Notes: generated by a model from the sequence alone, not told the origin. Counted from the first letter of the stretch, positions 43,612 through 53,328 are shown. The stretch is DNA of 64,000 nucleotides from Streptomyces chartreusis (GCF_008704715.1 NZ_CP023689.1:2170001-2234000), one strand, 5' to 3'. Numbers and translations are program-made.

Positions 43612-44652
43612 ATGAGATTGACCGACATATCGCTGAACTGGCTGCTTCCGGGCGCCGTACTGCTCCTGGGCATGCTGGCGGCGGTAGCGGTACTGGCGCG
43701 CGGCAAGCGGTCGGGGGAGCACGCGAAGACCGAGGACTCGTGGGAGCGCAGCGAGGAGCGTCGCAGGCGCAAGGAAGCCATATACGGCACGGCCTCCTAC
43801 GTACTCCTCTTCTGCTGTGCCGCGGTCGCGGCCGCGCTCTCCTTCAAGGGCCTGGTCGGCTTCGGTGAGCAGAACCTGGGCCTGTCCAACGGCTGGCAGT
43901 ACCTCGTGCCGTTCGGTCTGGACGGCGCGGCGATGTTCTGCTCCGTCCTCGCCGTGCGCGAGGCCAGCCACGGTGACGCCGCACTCGGCTCCCGGATACT
44001 CGTGTGGACGTTCGCGGGCGCCGCGGCCTGGTTCAACTGGGTGCACGCGCCTCGGGGCCTCGCCCACGCCGGCGCCCCGCACTTCTTCGCCGGCATGTCC
44101 CTTTCTGCGGCCGTGCTGTTCGACCGCGCACTGAAGCAGACCCGCCGGGCCGCCTTGCGCGAGCAGGGTCTGGTGCCGCGTCCGCTGCCGCAGATCCGCA
44201 TCGTCCGCTGGCTGCGGGCGCCGCGCGAGACCTACAAGGCATGGTCCCTGATGCTGCTGGAGAACGTGCGCAGCCTGGACGAGGCGGTCGACGAGGTCCG
44301 CGAGGACAAGCGGCAGAAGGACGCGGCCCGACTGCGCCGCCGCGACAAGGAGCGCATGGATCGCGCCCAGCTCAAGGCCATCAGCCGGGGCCACCGCGGC
44401 TTCATCGGCCGCGGCAACGGACGGACGGTGGAGCCGCAGGCCCTGGAGTCCGGTTCCGCCCAGGTGTCCGCGGAGCCTGCCATATCCGCGGCGGAACAGC
44501 TGCCCGTGCTCACGCGTCCCTCTTTGCAGCCCGTACGCACCGGTTCTGACCCGGTGAAGGTCGACCTCACAGCGGAGGACGACACCATGGCGCTCCCCCG
44601 GCTCGACTCCCTCGAGCGCAAGCTGAAGGACCTGGAGCAGCAGTTCGGCTGA
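43612..44652 (+). CDS. DUF2637 (SpdB-like) membrane protein
   Basis: This 346-residue protein has an early helix (about 10-28), a charged Arg/Lys/Glu stretch, then three helices (about 62-80, 95-112, 125-142) and a small loop (GMSLSAAVLFDRAL). The cytoplasmic C-terminus contains a long charged coiled segment (about 215-265) and a terminal helix LERKLKDLEQQFG. DUF2637 proteins are common in Streptomyces and on their conjugative plasmids, where SpdB proteins help plasmid spread. There is no plasmid gene here, so this is a chromosomal paralogue of unknown role. AGGGA precedes ATG 43612. Confidence 0.85.
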   Translation: MRLTDISLNWLLPGAVLLLGMLAAVAVLARGKRSGEHAKTEDSWERSEERRRRKEAIYGTASYVLLFCCAAVAAALSFKGLVGFGEQNLGLSNGWQYLVPFGLDGAAMFCSVLAVREASHGDAALGSRILVWTFAGAAAWFNWVHAPRGLAHAGAPHFFAGMSLSAAVLFDRALKQTRRAALREQGLVPRPLPQIRIVRWLRAPRETYKAWSLMLLENVRSLDEAVDEVREDKRQKDAARLRRRDKERMDRAQLKAISRGHRGFIGRGNGRTVEPQALESGSAQVSAEPAISAAEQLPVLTRPSLQPVRTGSDPVKVDLTAEDDTMALPRLDSLERKLKDLEQQFG

Positions 44653-44680
44653 GCCTTGGTCAGCGACGCATCGACGTCAT

Positions 44681-44723
44681 CGACGAAGGGGCGCGACCCG
44701 TGACGGGTCGCGCCCCTTCGTCG
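44681..44723. terminator. strong 43-nt bidirectional hairpin
   Basis: Two perfect 21-nt arms (CGACGAAGGGGCGCGACCCG and one more base per side) meet around one G. It lies between the stops of the convergent DUF2637 and ATPase genes. Confidence 0.92.
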
Positions 44724-44757
44724 TCGCACGCCACCGGTCACGCGCCGCGCACGTCCG

Positions 44758-45210
44758 CTACGCGGGGCCCGCGTCGAGTTCGAACCACACCGCCTTCCCG
44801 ACCGCGTGCGTCCGCACTCCCCAGGCGTCCGCGAGGGACTGGACCAGGATCAGGCCCCTGCCGCTCGTACCGTCGTCGGCGTTCGGTACGCGTGGTCTGG
44901 GCAGCCGGGTCACGAAGTCCCTCACCTCCACCCGAAGTCCGCCCGGTCCGACCGTCGCGGTCAGGACCGCGTCCCGGTCGGTGTGCACGAGCGCGTTGGT
45001 GACGAGCTCGCTGGTGAGCAGTTCGGCTATGTCCGGCTGTCCCGGCCTCCCCCAGTGCCGCAACCACTCCCGCAGCGCCCTGCGTGTCTCGGGGACGGCC
45101 CGTAGGTCCCGCCGCCCGAGTCTGCGCCTGAGCTGAGGCGGCTGCGCGTGTTCCCCGGCGCTCGCGGCCCTGTCCTCCACTGTCTCCACCGAGGAGGCCC
45201 CGTATGTCAC
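44758..45210 (-). CDS. RsbW-like anti-sigma ATPase (GHKL)
   Basis: I choose GTG 45210, with GAGGAGG 6-12 nt upstream; ATG 45240 in the same frame lacks an equal site. The 150-residue product is one GHKL domain with N-box ELLTSELVTNALVH and G-box DDGTSGRGLILVQSLADAWGV. Streptomyces has dozens of such single-domain proteins, which phosphorylate anti-anti-sigma factors or act in conservon-like complexes. No cognate partner is next to it, but the window contains six PP2C-type phosphatases that could oppose such a kinase. Confidence 0.85.
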   Translation of the reverse strand: MTYGASSVETVEDRAASAGEHAQPPQLRRRLGRRDLRAVPETRRALREWLRHWGRPGQPDIAELLTSELVTNALVHTDRDAVLTATVGPGGLRVEVRDFVTRLPRPRVPNADDGTSGRGLILVQSLADAWGVRTHAVGKAVWFELDAGPA

Positions 45211-45832
45211 GGGACCGCCTCCTCGCGCCTGCCTCTTCATGACCCCCGCCCGCGTGCCGATGTCGGTTCCCCTCCTGGCTCGAACACGTTCACGGGGACC
45301 ATTTCCCAATGGGACTTGGCGCCAGTCATGTCGAATCGTGAACGACCAGGTGTTCGGCCACCGTTGTGGCGGTCCAGGCACGATGGATGAAAGCCGAAAC
45401 GTCACCCGTCGGCCGCCCGGAGGCCGCCGCGGGAGACGACGGGGCCGGGTCGGCCACCGGCCACACCCGGGTTTCCCGGCCGTGGGAGCGCGCGCGGCGA
45501 GCGGAGGCGGGGCCGTGCATCGGTTGCTGGAGGGAGAGGGCACGCCCGTGCGGTCGTGCACGGCAGCGGACCGACTCCCCTGCGGGCGGGCCGACCGCGC
45601 GGGATCGTCCCGTGCGTCGATGCGACCCTGCCGAACCGGCCGTAGTCGACGAAGTGCTGGGGCGGCTGGGGTCGTAGGCGGGGTGGCGGCCCACACGGCC
45701 GGCGGCGGGGCAACAGGGCGCCTCGGGCCACCTTTCCGCACCCTGTGAAACTGGCCGGAATTCGCGGGTGTTCACCGCCGTGAAAGGCCGGCGGCACCGC
45801 CGTGGCGGCTCCGGAACCGGTCCGCGAGGGAT
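45211..45832. other. gene-poor region upstream of the anti-sigma-like ATPase
   Basis: Open frames here on both strands have skewed Arg/Gly/Pro composition, no conserved motifs and no good ribosome binding sites. The segment presumably holds the promoter of the ATPase gene. I see no RNA gene or transposon relic. Confidence 0.5.
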
Positions 45833-45875
45833 GCGGGGCCGCCCGCCCGACCCCCGTCCGGGAGGGCGGCCCCGC
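45833..45875 (-). terminator. hairpin after the small secreted-protein gene
   Basis: GCGGGGCCGCCC pairs perfectly with GGGCGGCCCCGC over a 19-nt loop. It lies 28 bp after the stop of the minus-strand secreted-protein gene. Confidence 0.8.
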
Positions 45876-45903
45876 TGTTGCGGTGGTCCGGTTGCCGCGT
45901 CGG

Positions 45904-46518
45904 TCAGTAGAGCTTGTTGACCGCGGTGGTCGTCGTCTTCTTGAAGGCCTTCACCGGCGCGTCCCCGAAGTCGCCCATCTGTCCCCACTGCACGACGGTG
46001 ACGGTGCCGCCGTCCCGGCCGACGGAGACCAGGTGGATGTCCATGGCGCCCCACGAGGCACGGGTCGCGAAGCCGTGGACGCGGGCGCCCTCCTCGACCG
46101 GCAGGCTGCCGTAGCTCTTGTGGTCGGCCTCGACCTCCGGGTCGGCGTCCATGCGTGCGACGCAGTTCTTGACGTCCTTGTCGAGGCGGGTGGCCAGGGC
46201 CTTGGCCTTGGCGCTGTTCCCGACGACGACGTTGAGCTGCTGGGCGCCGGTGTCGAGGTCGGTGCGGAAGGTGCGGTAGCTGGAGGTGTAGGCGAGCAGG
46301 GACTCGCCGAAGCAGTACTGCATCTCCTCCGGGACGCCGCCCTTGACCTTGTCGGCGGTCCAGCCGGTGGAGTGCGGCGGCAGTTCGGACGCCGCGAGGA
46401 ACCTCGGCGCGGGCGCCTTCGGTGCGGCGCCGGCCGGCGCGGCGGAGAGTGCGGTGCCGGCCGTGAGGCCGACGACGGCGAGTGCGGTGAGCACGCCGGC
46501 TCGGGTGCGCTTGGGCAT
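45904..46518 (-). CDS. secreted protein, PknH-sensor-like
   Basis: I choose ATG 46518, behind GGGGGAA. The 204-residue product has a Sec signal (RTRAGVLTALAVVGLTAGTALSAAPAGA, cut near 32) and a single domain. The pattern (FRTDLDTGAQQLNVVVGNSA, DKDVKNCVARM, VVQWGQMGDF) resembles the PknH-type extracellular sensor fold, with two Cys that could pair (YCFGES and NCVARM). No transmembrane anchor or kinase domain is attached, so it is probably free outside the cell. Function unknown. It diverges from the membrane HTH gene across 244 bp. Confidence 0.75.
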   Translation of the reverse strand: MPKRTRAGVLTALAVVGLTAGTALSAAPAGAAPKAPAPRFLAASELPPHSTGWTADKVKGGVPEEMQYCFGESLLAYTSSYRTFRTDLDTGAQQLNVVVGNSAKAKALATRLDKDVKNCVARMDADPEVEADHKSYGSLPVEEGARVHGFATRASWGAMDIHLVSVGRDGGTVTVVQWGQMGDFGDAPVKAFKKTTTTAVNKLY

Positions 46519-46762
46519 GGGTGTTCCCCCGTGGATGAGATGAGTGCATGACTGCGTGAACGTGCGGAAGTGGATCGTCACCGACGCCGGTCGGTCCCCC
46601 CGGTCCTGCTCGGTGCCACACCAAGAGCATCAGCCGTCACAGCGGGCGGCCGCAAGCGCCGTCTCCCGATCCGCGACGGTGGAACCATCCCAGCCCTTCT
46701 GACGTGCAGGTATATGGAGTGCCTGGGATACCGTCCCGGGACGCGGAGGACCCGGGAGAACA

Positions 46763-48061
46763 GTGTCGGAAGTACGCGACGACGACGTCCAGGAGTTCGC
46801 GGCGCTACTCAGACGTCTGAAGGAACGCACCGACCGCAGTTACGGTCAGCTGGCCCGCCGCCTGAACATGAACACCTCCACGCTGCACCGCTACTGCGCC
46901 GGTGACGCGGTCCCTCTCGGCTTCGCCCCCGTCGAGCGGTTCGCCGCGCTGTGCGGGGCGACTCCGGAGGAGCGTCTCGAGCTGCACCGGTTGTGGATCC
47001 TGGCGGTGGCCGCGCGGCAGAGGTCGCGCACGGCGGCCGCCGAGGCGAAGGGCGCGGCGGTCACGCCCCCCTCGGACCCGGCCCCCGAGCCGGCGGGCGA
47101 ACCGGTGCGGGACCCGGCATCGCCCGAGCCCGCGCAGCGCCGTTGGTACCGCAGTCGGCGCCTGCTGGTCTCGGCGGCCGTGACGACCGCGCTCCTCGCC
47201 ACGCTCGGCAGCCTGTCCGCCCTCCCGGACGACCGCGCCAAGGGCAGCGACTCCGTCGAGGCCGTCGACCCGCCGCGTACGACGGCGCCGGACTCCCCGC
47301 GCCCGAAGTCGTCCAAGTCGCCGAGCCCCTCCCCCAGTACGCCCTCGCCGTCGGCCGACGGGTCGAAGAAGCCCTCGGCGAAGGCCTCCGGCGACGCCGA
47401 CCGGCCCTCGAACAAGGCGGGCAAGCCGCAGCCCTCCACCGGGGTGCCCCTCACCTGGAGCGCCGACTCGCACGTCTGGCAGGCCGGCTGCGGTCACGAC
47501 TACGTCATCGACAAGCCGCCGCCGCAGGTCCCGCCGCCGCCGAACCCGCAGGACGCGGCCACCTGGGCGGCGACGATGGGCGCCGTGCACGGCAAACAGA
47601 CGCTGGTGAGGGTCACGGTGCAGGGCAAGTCGTCCACCGCCGTGGTCCTGGAGGCGCTGCGGGTGCGCGTCGTCGGCCGTTCGGCGCCCATGGCGGGCAC
47701 CAACTACGCCATGGACAACGGCTGCGGCGGAGCGCTGACGCCCCGTTACTTCGATGTCGACCTGGACAAGGACCGGCCCGTCGCCCGCCCGGCCGACGGC
47801 AACGACTCGGGTGTCACGATCCCCGCGATGCGGCTGCCGTACCGCGTGTCCGCCGAGGACCCGGAGGTGCTGCTGATCGACGCGCGGACTGTGGCCTGCG
47901 ACTGCAGCTGGTACCTGGAGCTGGACTGGTCGTCCGAGGGCCGCACCGGCACCGTCCGCGTCGACGACCGCGGCCGCCCGTTCCGTACGACCGGCAACAA
48001 GGGTCTGAAGAACTACGCCTACGACACCTCGGCCCGCGCCTGGGTGCCCTGGGAGGAGTAG
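46763..48061 (+). CDS. membrane-spanning HTH (XRE-like) protein with extracellular domain
   Basis: This 432-residue protein starts at GTG 46763 with GGGAGAA upstream. An N-terminal XRE-like HTH (about 10-75; YGQLARRLNMNTSTLHRYCAGDAVP) is followed by a basic stop-transfer region, one membrane helix (about 133-153), a Ser/Pro/Lys-rich linker (about 155-225), and an extracellular domain (about 228-432) with several Cys (AGCGHDY, NGCGG, ACDCSW). This layout suggests signalling from outside straight to DNA, or use of the HTH as a protein contact. The external domain is not one I recognise. It converges with the PP2C gene at 48077. Confidence 0.82.
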   Translation: MSEVRDDDVQEFAALLRRLKERTDRSYGQLARRLNMNTSTLHRYCAGDAVPLGFAPVERFAALCGATPEERLELHRLWILAVAARQRSRTAAAEAKGAAVTPPSDPAPEPAGEPVRDPASPEPAQRRWYRSRRLLVSAAVTTALLATLGSLSALPDDRAKGSDSVEAVDPPRTTAPDSPRPKSSKSPSPSPSTPSPSADGSKKPSAKASGDADRPSNKAGKPQPSTGVPLTWSADSHVWQAGCGHDYVIDKPPPQVPPPPNPQDAATWAATMGAVHGKQTLVRVTVQGKSSTAVVLEALRVRVVGRSAPMAGTNYAMDNGCGGALTPRYFDVDLDKDRPVARPADGNDSGVTIPAMRLPYRVSAEDPEVLLIDARTVACDCSWYLELDWSSEGRTGTVRVDDRGRPFRTTGNKGLKNYAYDTSARAWVPWEE

Positions 48062-48076
48062 CGGCGCCCGGGCTCG

Positions 48077-49393
48077 TCACACCTCCCAGACGGCGGCGGC
48101 CGTACGGTCGTCGGCGTACCCCTTCACCCGGACCTGGGCGTCGGCGAGGAACTCCGCGAGGCCGGGCGGTTGGAGGGCGGACCAGCGTCCGGTCAGGTGG
48201 GCGGCGAGCTCGGCTTCGCCGCGCAGGGGGTCGGCGAGGCCGCTCGTGCACATCAGGAGGGTGTCGCCGGGGCGGGCGACGGAGGCACGGAAGCGGAAGG
48301 GTTCACGGGGTGGCTCGGGGGCCGGGTCGTAGGGGCTCGGCGGAGTGGTGATGCCGAGGTCCATGGTGAGCCGGTCGCCCTCGGGCGTCTCGGCGGGCAG
48401 CGAGCCGAAGCCGACGACGGGTTCGCCGGTGGCGTCGGTGACGCGGGGTTCGATGTCCTGCCACTCGCCGTTCCGCAGCCGGAAGAGTCCGCCCTCGCCG
48501 ACGCCGAAGAAGACGCGCGTACGGCACTCGGGGTCGGCGGGCAGCAGGAGGCAGCGCAGGGTCGCCGCGTACTCCTCGGGTTCTATGCCCTGTTCGGCGG
48601 CGCTGGCGCGGAGTTTGCCGAGGCTGCGGTCGGTCAGTCGGTGCAGCCCGGACTTCAGGTCACCGCGCCGCGCTCCCCTTATGTCCTCGGAGAGTCTCGC
48701 GTGGCTGCGGCCGACGGCGCGGCCGATCCAGTGGCAGGCCTCGGCGGCGGCGCGGTGCGCGCCCGGGGTGGCGCGGGCGCCGGTGGCCATCGCCACGAGG
48801 AGCAGGGCGTGGTCGCCGGTGCCGAAGCGGGCGGTGAGCAGGGAGTCGCGGCGGGGTTCGCCGCGGTAGCGGGCGGAGTCGCCGCGCAGGGAGACGGCGC
48901 GCAGGGTGCAGGCGCCGTAGTGGGCGCCGTCGAGGACGGTGTCGGCGACGAGGTCGTCGAGGTCGTCCGGGTCGGCGGGCGGCAGGGCGGTGGGTTCGGC
49001 GGCGTAGGTGGGCGGGCCGTCGCCCACGTAGTCGAGGGGGCGCGGCGGCGGGGTGGGCTCGATGGGCGGGCCCGGCCGCTCCGGAGCCTTGACCGGGGGC
49101 GGCGGGGGCGGCGGCCCCACGTCGGCCGGCGGTGACTCCACGGTGAATCCCGGCGGCCTGGGCAGCCCGGCCGGGAAGGTCGACGCGGGCTCCACGGCAT
49201 CGGAGTCCGCGCGTGGTGACGGGACCGGCGCAGCCGCTGCCGACCGCTGGTTCACCGTCCCGGCGGCCGAGGCGAAGCGGTCGTCCAGTGAGTCGCGGGC
49301 CGTCGTCGGGCCCGTGTCGTCGGCGCGGTCACCGTACAGCTGCCTCCACCAGTCGTCCTCGCGGCCGGTGGGCCTACCCCCCTGCTGGTTCAT
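48077..49393 (-). CDS. cytosolic PP2C-domain phosphatase with proline-rich N-terminus
   Basis: I choose ATG 49393, behind GAGGG. The 438-residue product has a disordered Pro-rich N-terminal half (about 60-140, with VGPPPPPPPVK) and a PP2C-like domain (about 165-435; GDSARYRGEPRRDS, LLLVAMATGARATPG, DTLLMCTSGLADPLRG, YADDRTAAAVWEV). The usual DG in the GDG-type metal motif is replaced by MATGA, so activity may be weak. It lies beside the membrane HTH gene on the opposite strand, 15 bp stop to stop. Confidence 0.8.
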   Translation of the reverse strand: MNQQGGRPTGREDDWWRQLYGDRADDTGPTTARDSLDDRFASAAGTVNQRSAAAAPVPSPRADSDAVEPASTFPAGLPRPPGFTVESPPADVGPPPPPPPVKAPERPGPPIEPTPPPRPLDYVGDGPPTYAAEPTALPPADPDDLDDLVADTVLDGAHYGACTLRAVSLRGDSARYRGEPRRDSLLTARFGTGDHALLLVAMATGARATPGAHRAAAEACHWIGRAVGRSHARLSEDIRGARRGDLKSGLHRLTDRSLGKLRASAAEQGIEPEEYAATLRCLLLPADPECRTRVFFGVGEGGLFRLRNGEWQDIEPRVTDATGEPVVGFGSLPAETPEGDRLTMDLGITTPPSPYDPAPEPPREPFRFRASVARPGDTLLMCTSGLADPLRGEAELAAHLTGRWSALQPPGLAEFLADAQVRVKGYADDRTAAAVWEV

Positions 49394-49521
49394 GCCCTCA
49401 ATTGTCCACCGCTCGGCCCGGATGAAAACGGGGCATCCGGAAAATCCGGCCTCGCGGGGCCCACCCGGACGGCACGTCGGGTGACGCCTTGAACAACCTT
49501 GCGAAACAACGGGGGAAACAC

Positions 49522-49565
49522 GTCGCCGGGCGGCCCCACCCCCCACGGGAGAACCGCCCGGCGAC
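49522..49565 (-). terminator. hairpin after the subtilisin gene
   Basis: GTCGCCGGGCGG pairs perfectly with CCGCCCGGCGAC over a 20-nt loop. It lies 37 bp past the protease stop on the minus strand. Confidence 0.85.
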
Positions 49566-49602
49566 TGCCGGGTGACCCGGGCCCGGATCCCCTTCGCGCG
49601 CG

Positions 49603-52600
49603 TCAGCGCACGTCGTAGGCCCGGGTCACGATCTGGGTGACCGAGGCGCCGTGCGCGTCGGTCAGGACCGATCGAATACTGACCTGCTTCCCTCTCGCTC
49701 CGCTGTGGTTCACCGTCGCCCTCCAGGTCCCGTCGTCCCGGCGCACCGTCCGTGCCTCGGTCCAGGTCCCGCCCTCGTCGTACGAGTACGAGAGCCGGGC
49801 CCGCGTCAACTCACCGGGCTCGTAGCCCGCGTGACCGGTCGCCGAGAGCGTGACGGTCTGTCCGTCCTCGGCGGGGAGGGTCTTCAGACCGTCCTCCGGC
49901 AGCGCGTACCACGGGAACAGCAGCGGTATGCCCTGAGATTGGGTCTTCTCGTCGCGGGCGGAGCGGAAGGTCCAGGTCGTGGTGGTGCCGGTGGAGCGCT
50001 TCCACGCCCGGGCCGGGGGGCCGATCTTGGCGGTGTTCAGCGTGAGTTCGTAACGGGACTCCTCGGCGGGAACGGTGAACACGCCGAAGGGGTAAGGGCT
50101 TTCGCCGATCGTCTCACCGTTCCGGCTCAGTGTCATGCTGCCGATGTCCCCGAAACTGCCCTGCCCGCCCTGGTGTTGGCCGTCGCCCCAGAAGCCGGGT
50201 GCCACGCCGATCAGGTCGCCCTGCCGTTCGGCGGCGAGCGCGGGCCGGCCGGTCCCGTCGCGCGGGGTGGCGGGGGCGAGGACGCCGCCGTACCACTCCT
50301 CGGTGCGCCGCTCGCCCTTCGTGTAGCCGCGCATGGGGTCGATCATGAACTCGCCCCACGGGAAGCTGCTGGACACCTCGTGCTCCCAGCCGGTCGTGCC
50401 CGGCGAGTGGAACTCGGTGCGCCCAAAGGGCGCGGGGACCGTCTCCAGGCCGCCGAAGTAGCCGGTCAGCCCGTTCGGGCGGGTCATGGAGGTCAGGTCT
50501 ATGTGGTCGGTGGCGCCGCCCGCCATGGAGTTGTACGTCGCCGTGGTCGCCGCGAGGTCCCGGTCCCGGACGCGGTAGGTACGGTCCCCGCCGATCCGGC
50601 CCTTCTCGGGGAAGGCGAGGTTGTACACGTACGGGCTCTTGGCGGTGGCCGTCCAGCGCAGGGTCACGTCACCGGCCGTGAGCAGGGTCTTCGCCTCGTC
50701 GGCCGGGACGGCGAGGACGGGCAGCGGGCCGCCGGTGAAGCCGGCCGACGGGTACCAGCGGCCGGGTGCGTCCCGGTGGACGAGGACGGCCACGGCCCCG
50801 GCCTCCTTCGCGCGGGTCGCGATCTCGTAGGCGCTGCCGCCGTCCGGGATCCCGACGAGCGCGATCTTCCCCGCGGCCCCCGAGAGGTCCTCCGCCGTAC
50901 CGGACTCGGCGTCGAAGAGCGCCGCGCGGCCGCGGCCGTCGAGGTTGGCGGAGCTGTAGGACGCGGTGGTCGGGTGCAGCGACGGGCCGCCCTCGACGGC
51001 GAGTTCGGTGATCTGCGGGGCCGCGGCGCGCCAGAAGCTGTCGAACTCGAAGTCCCCGTCGGTCGCCCGGCCGGTGACGGAGGCGTAGTAGCCGCGCAGC
51101 TCGCGCCCGCCGGCCGCGGTGCCCGCGTGCAGCCAGGTGTCGTCCCAGCTGCGGGCGAACCCGAGGGTGGCGCCGCGCGGTTCGGTGGGCCGGTCCGTGC
51201 GGACGGTCAGCCGGTGGGCCTTGCGGGCGTCGAGGACGACGGTCGTGTCCTCGGAGATCTCCAGCTGAGGACGCCCGAGGTAGGTGAGGGAGTCCAGGAG
51301 CGTGCCCTCGGTCTCCGGCGTGGTGACGAAGCTGGAGAGGAAGTAGGCGCCGGGGCGGATCCGGTACGTCTGGTCGGCCGCGCCCTCGTTGAAGCGGCGC
51401 TCGCCGCTCGCGTCGTCGGTGCCGATCAGGTCGACGGAGGAGGCGCCGCCGGCCGGCTCGCCGAGGCGGTCGAGCAGCTTCACCCGCAGGGTGACGGTCT
51501 CCGGCTGGACGTACAGCGCGAACGGGGTGGAGACCTCGACGCCGTCCGTCGTGGCGAGGACGCGGCCGGTCACGTCGCCGTACTGGGCGCGCTCCAGCCG
51601 GGCCGTCGGGTCTATGCGCAGCGGGACCTCGACCGTCGCCCCCGCCGGGACGGTGACCCTGCGGGCGTCGAGGCGGGCCGGGGCCGAGCGGACGGTGGAG
51701 CCGTCGTTGCCGGTGACGGCGGGCACCGTCAGCTTCAACTCCACCGCCCTGTCCGTGGTGTTGGTGTAGGGCACGGCGAGGGTCGTGCGGTCGCTCGCGT
51801 CCTGCGGCCAGTTGTAGGTGCCGGCCTGCAGCGCGGGTGCGCCGAGCATCTTCTGCCCGATCGCGGCCCGCACGTCGAGGCGTCCGCCGCCGGTCTCGCG
51901 GACGTCGCCGGGGATGCCGGTGTCGGCGGAGGAGACCAGGGCCGCCTTGATCTGCCGGGCCGTCCAGTCGGGGTGGCGCTGTTTGACGATCGCCGCCGCG
52001 CCGGCGACGTGCGGGGTCGCCATCGACGTACCGCTCATCGACCGGTACGCGTACACGCCGCGCCCGCCGGCCGCCGCGGCGGAGATGCCGACGCCCGGTG
52101 CGGTGATCTCCGGCTTGAGGGTGTGCGAGCCGTACGCCGGGCCGCGGCTGGAGAAGGAGGCCGTGGTGTCGTCGCGGTCGACGGCGCCGACGGTCAGGAC
52201 ACTCGGGGCGCAACCCGGGGAGGAGACCGTGTTGTTGCCGGGGCCGGTGTTGCCCGCCGCGATGACGAACAGGGTGTTCTCGCTTCTCCGGGCGAGTTCC
52301 TCGGTGGCCTGGGCCATCGGGTCGGTGCAGTCGGTGCGGGCCGGGTTGCCGAGGCTCATGGAGACGACGTCGGCGCCTTGGTCGACGGCCCACTGCATGC
52401 CGGCGATGATCCACGAGGTCTCGCCGTAGCCGTAGTCGTTCAGGACCTTGCCGTTGAGGAGCCCGGCGGCCGGGGCGACGCCCTTCTTGGCGCCGTCGCT
52501 CGCGGCGCCCGTGCCGCCGACGGTGGAGGTGGTGTGGGTGCCGTGGCCGTCGTGGTCGTCGGCGTCCGGGGAGTCGGTGAAGTTCTTCGAGGCGGTGATC

Positions 52601-53328
52601 CGGCCCTCGAGGTCAGGGTGTTCGGCGTCGGCGCCGGTGTCCAGGACGGCGACCTTCGTGCCCTTGCCGTCATAGCCGGCGGCCCATGCCTCGGGGGCGT
52701 GCACCTGGCGGGTCGAACGGTCCAGCGTGGCCCGGACCCTGGCGTCGAGCCACAGCTTCCTCAGATCGCCGGCCGCGCGGGAGCCGTGGCCGGTGAGGTC
52801 CGCCCAGACGTCGGCGGCCTTCTTCTTGTCGGCCTCCAGCGCGACCCCGTCGATCGCGTCGAGGACCGGGCCGCGTTCGGCGCCGCGCGGGGTGGGCGGC
52901 ACGGTCCGGGCGACGGAGCGGTCGTAGGTGGCGATCAGCGGGAGCGTCGCGCGGTGCGTGTCGTCGTAGCCCTGGCGGACCAGGCCGGTGACGTTGAACA
53001 GTTCCTCGTCGACCCGGCCGGCGGCGAGGGCCTCGATCGCACGCTCGGGATAGACGTACAGGTCGTCGCCGGAGCGGCGGGTCTGGGTGAAGGGGGTGGT
53101 GCCGTCCGCGCCGGGCAGGGCGACGGCCCCGTCCCGGGTGACGAGGACGCGGTCACCGGTGACCAGGGTGACGACGGAACCGGCGTCGGCGCCGGGGGTG
53201 GCCCGGTCGCCGGTGCCGGCCGGCGGTCTCGGCCCGGTGGTGGCCGCGTGTGTGGGTACGGCCGGCGTCACGGCCAGGATCGCGGCGGTGGCCGCGCCCA
53301 GTGCCGTACGCGAAATCGCTCTCCCCAA
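49603..53328 (-). CDS. secreted S8 subtilisin-like protease with PA-type insert and long C-terminal region
   Basis: I choose TTG 53328 because GGGAAGAGGG lies just upstream and a Sec signal begins there (cut near THA at 28). The 1241-residue product has a propeptide (about 30-205) and an S8 catalytic domain with Asp230 (VAVLDTGAD), His262 (DGHGTH), Asn360 (AAGNTG) and Ser435 (MSGTSMATPHVAG). Large beta-rich C-terminal domains follow, including a PA-like segment (GKIALVGIPDGGSAYEIATRA). Such proteases degrade external proteins or process secreted precursors. It diverges from a LuxR-type regulator gene across 219 bp. The open frame continues upstream to 54594 only as the antisense of that regulator. 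Confidence 0.88.
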   Translation of the reverse strand: MGRAISRTALGAATAAILAVTPAVPTHAATTGPRPPAGTGDRATPGADAGSVVTLVTGDRVLVTRDGAVALPGADGTTPFTQTRRSGDDLYVYPERAIEALAAGRVDEELFNVTGLVRQGYDDTHRATLPLIATYDRSVARTVPPTPRGAERGPVLDAIDGVALEADKKKAADVWADLTGHGSRAAGDLRKLWLDARVRATLDRSTRQVHAPEAWAAGYDGKGTKVAVLDTGADAEHPDLEGRITASKNFTDSPDADDHDGHGTHTTSTVGGTGAASDGAKKGVAPAAGLLNGKVLNDYGYGETSWIIAGMQWAVDQGADVVSMSLGNPARTDCTDPMAQATEELARRSENTLFVIAAGNTGPGNNTVSSPGCAPSVLTVGAVDRDDTTASFSSRGPAYGSHTLKPEITAPGVGISAAAAGGRGVYAYRSMSGTSMATPHVAGAAAIVKQRHPDWTARQIKAALVSSADTGIPGDVRETGGGRLDVRAAIGQKMLGAPALQAGTYNWPQDASDRTTLAVPYTNTTDRAVELKLTVPAVTGNDGSTVRSAPARLDARRVTVPAGATVEVPLRIDPTARLERAQYGDVTGRVLATTDGVEVSTPFALYVQPETVTLRVKLLDRLGEPAGGASSVDLIGTDDASGERRFNEGAADQTYRIRPGAYFLSSFVTTPETEGTLLDSLTYLGRPQLEISEDTTVVLDARKAHRLTVRTDRPTEPRGATLGFARSWDDTWLHAGTAAGGRELRGYYASVTGRATDGDFEFDSFWRAAAPQITELAVEGGPSLHPTTASYSSANLDGRGRAALFDAESGTAEDLSGAAGKIALVGIPDGGSAYEIATRAKEAGAVAVLVHRDAPGRWYPSAGFTGGPLPVLAVPADEAKTLLTAGDVTLRWTATAKSPYVYNLAFPEKGRIGGDRTYRVRDRDLAATTATYNSMAGGATDHIDLTSMTRPNGLTGYFGGLETVPAPFGRTEFHSPGTTGWEHEVSSSFPWGEFMIDPMRGYTKGERRTEEWYGGVLAPATPRDGTGRPALAAERQGDLIGVAPGFWGDGQHQGGQGSFGDIGSMTLSRNGETIGESPYPFGVFTVPAEESRYELTLNTAKIGPPARAWKRSTGTTTTWTFRSARDEKTQSQGIPLLFPWYALPEDGLKTLPAEDGQTVTLSATGHAGYEPGELTRARLSYSYDEGGTWTEARTVRRDDGTWRATVNHSGARGKQVSIRSVLTDAHGASVTQIVTRAYDVR

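Noticed and set aside
43305..43868. 187-codon ORF before and inside the DUF2637 gene
   Set aside because: It overlaps the DUF2637 coding region in another frame, has no conserved domain and no good ribosome binding site.
43612..44652. Integrated plasmid or conjugative element suggested by a SpdB-like protein
   Set aside because: No integrase, att repeats, Tra FtsK-like ATPase or replication gene nearby.
45239..45748. 169-codon plus-strand ORF
   Set aside because: Arg/Gly-rich text without motifs, ribosome binding site or typical composition; most likely non-coding.
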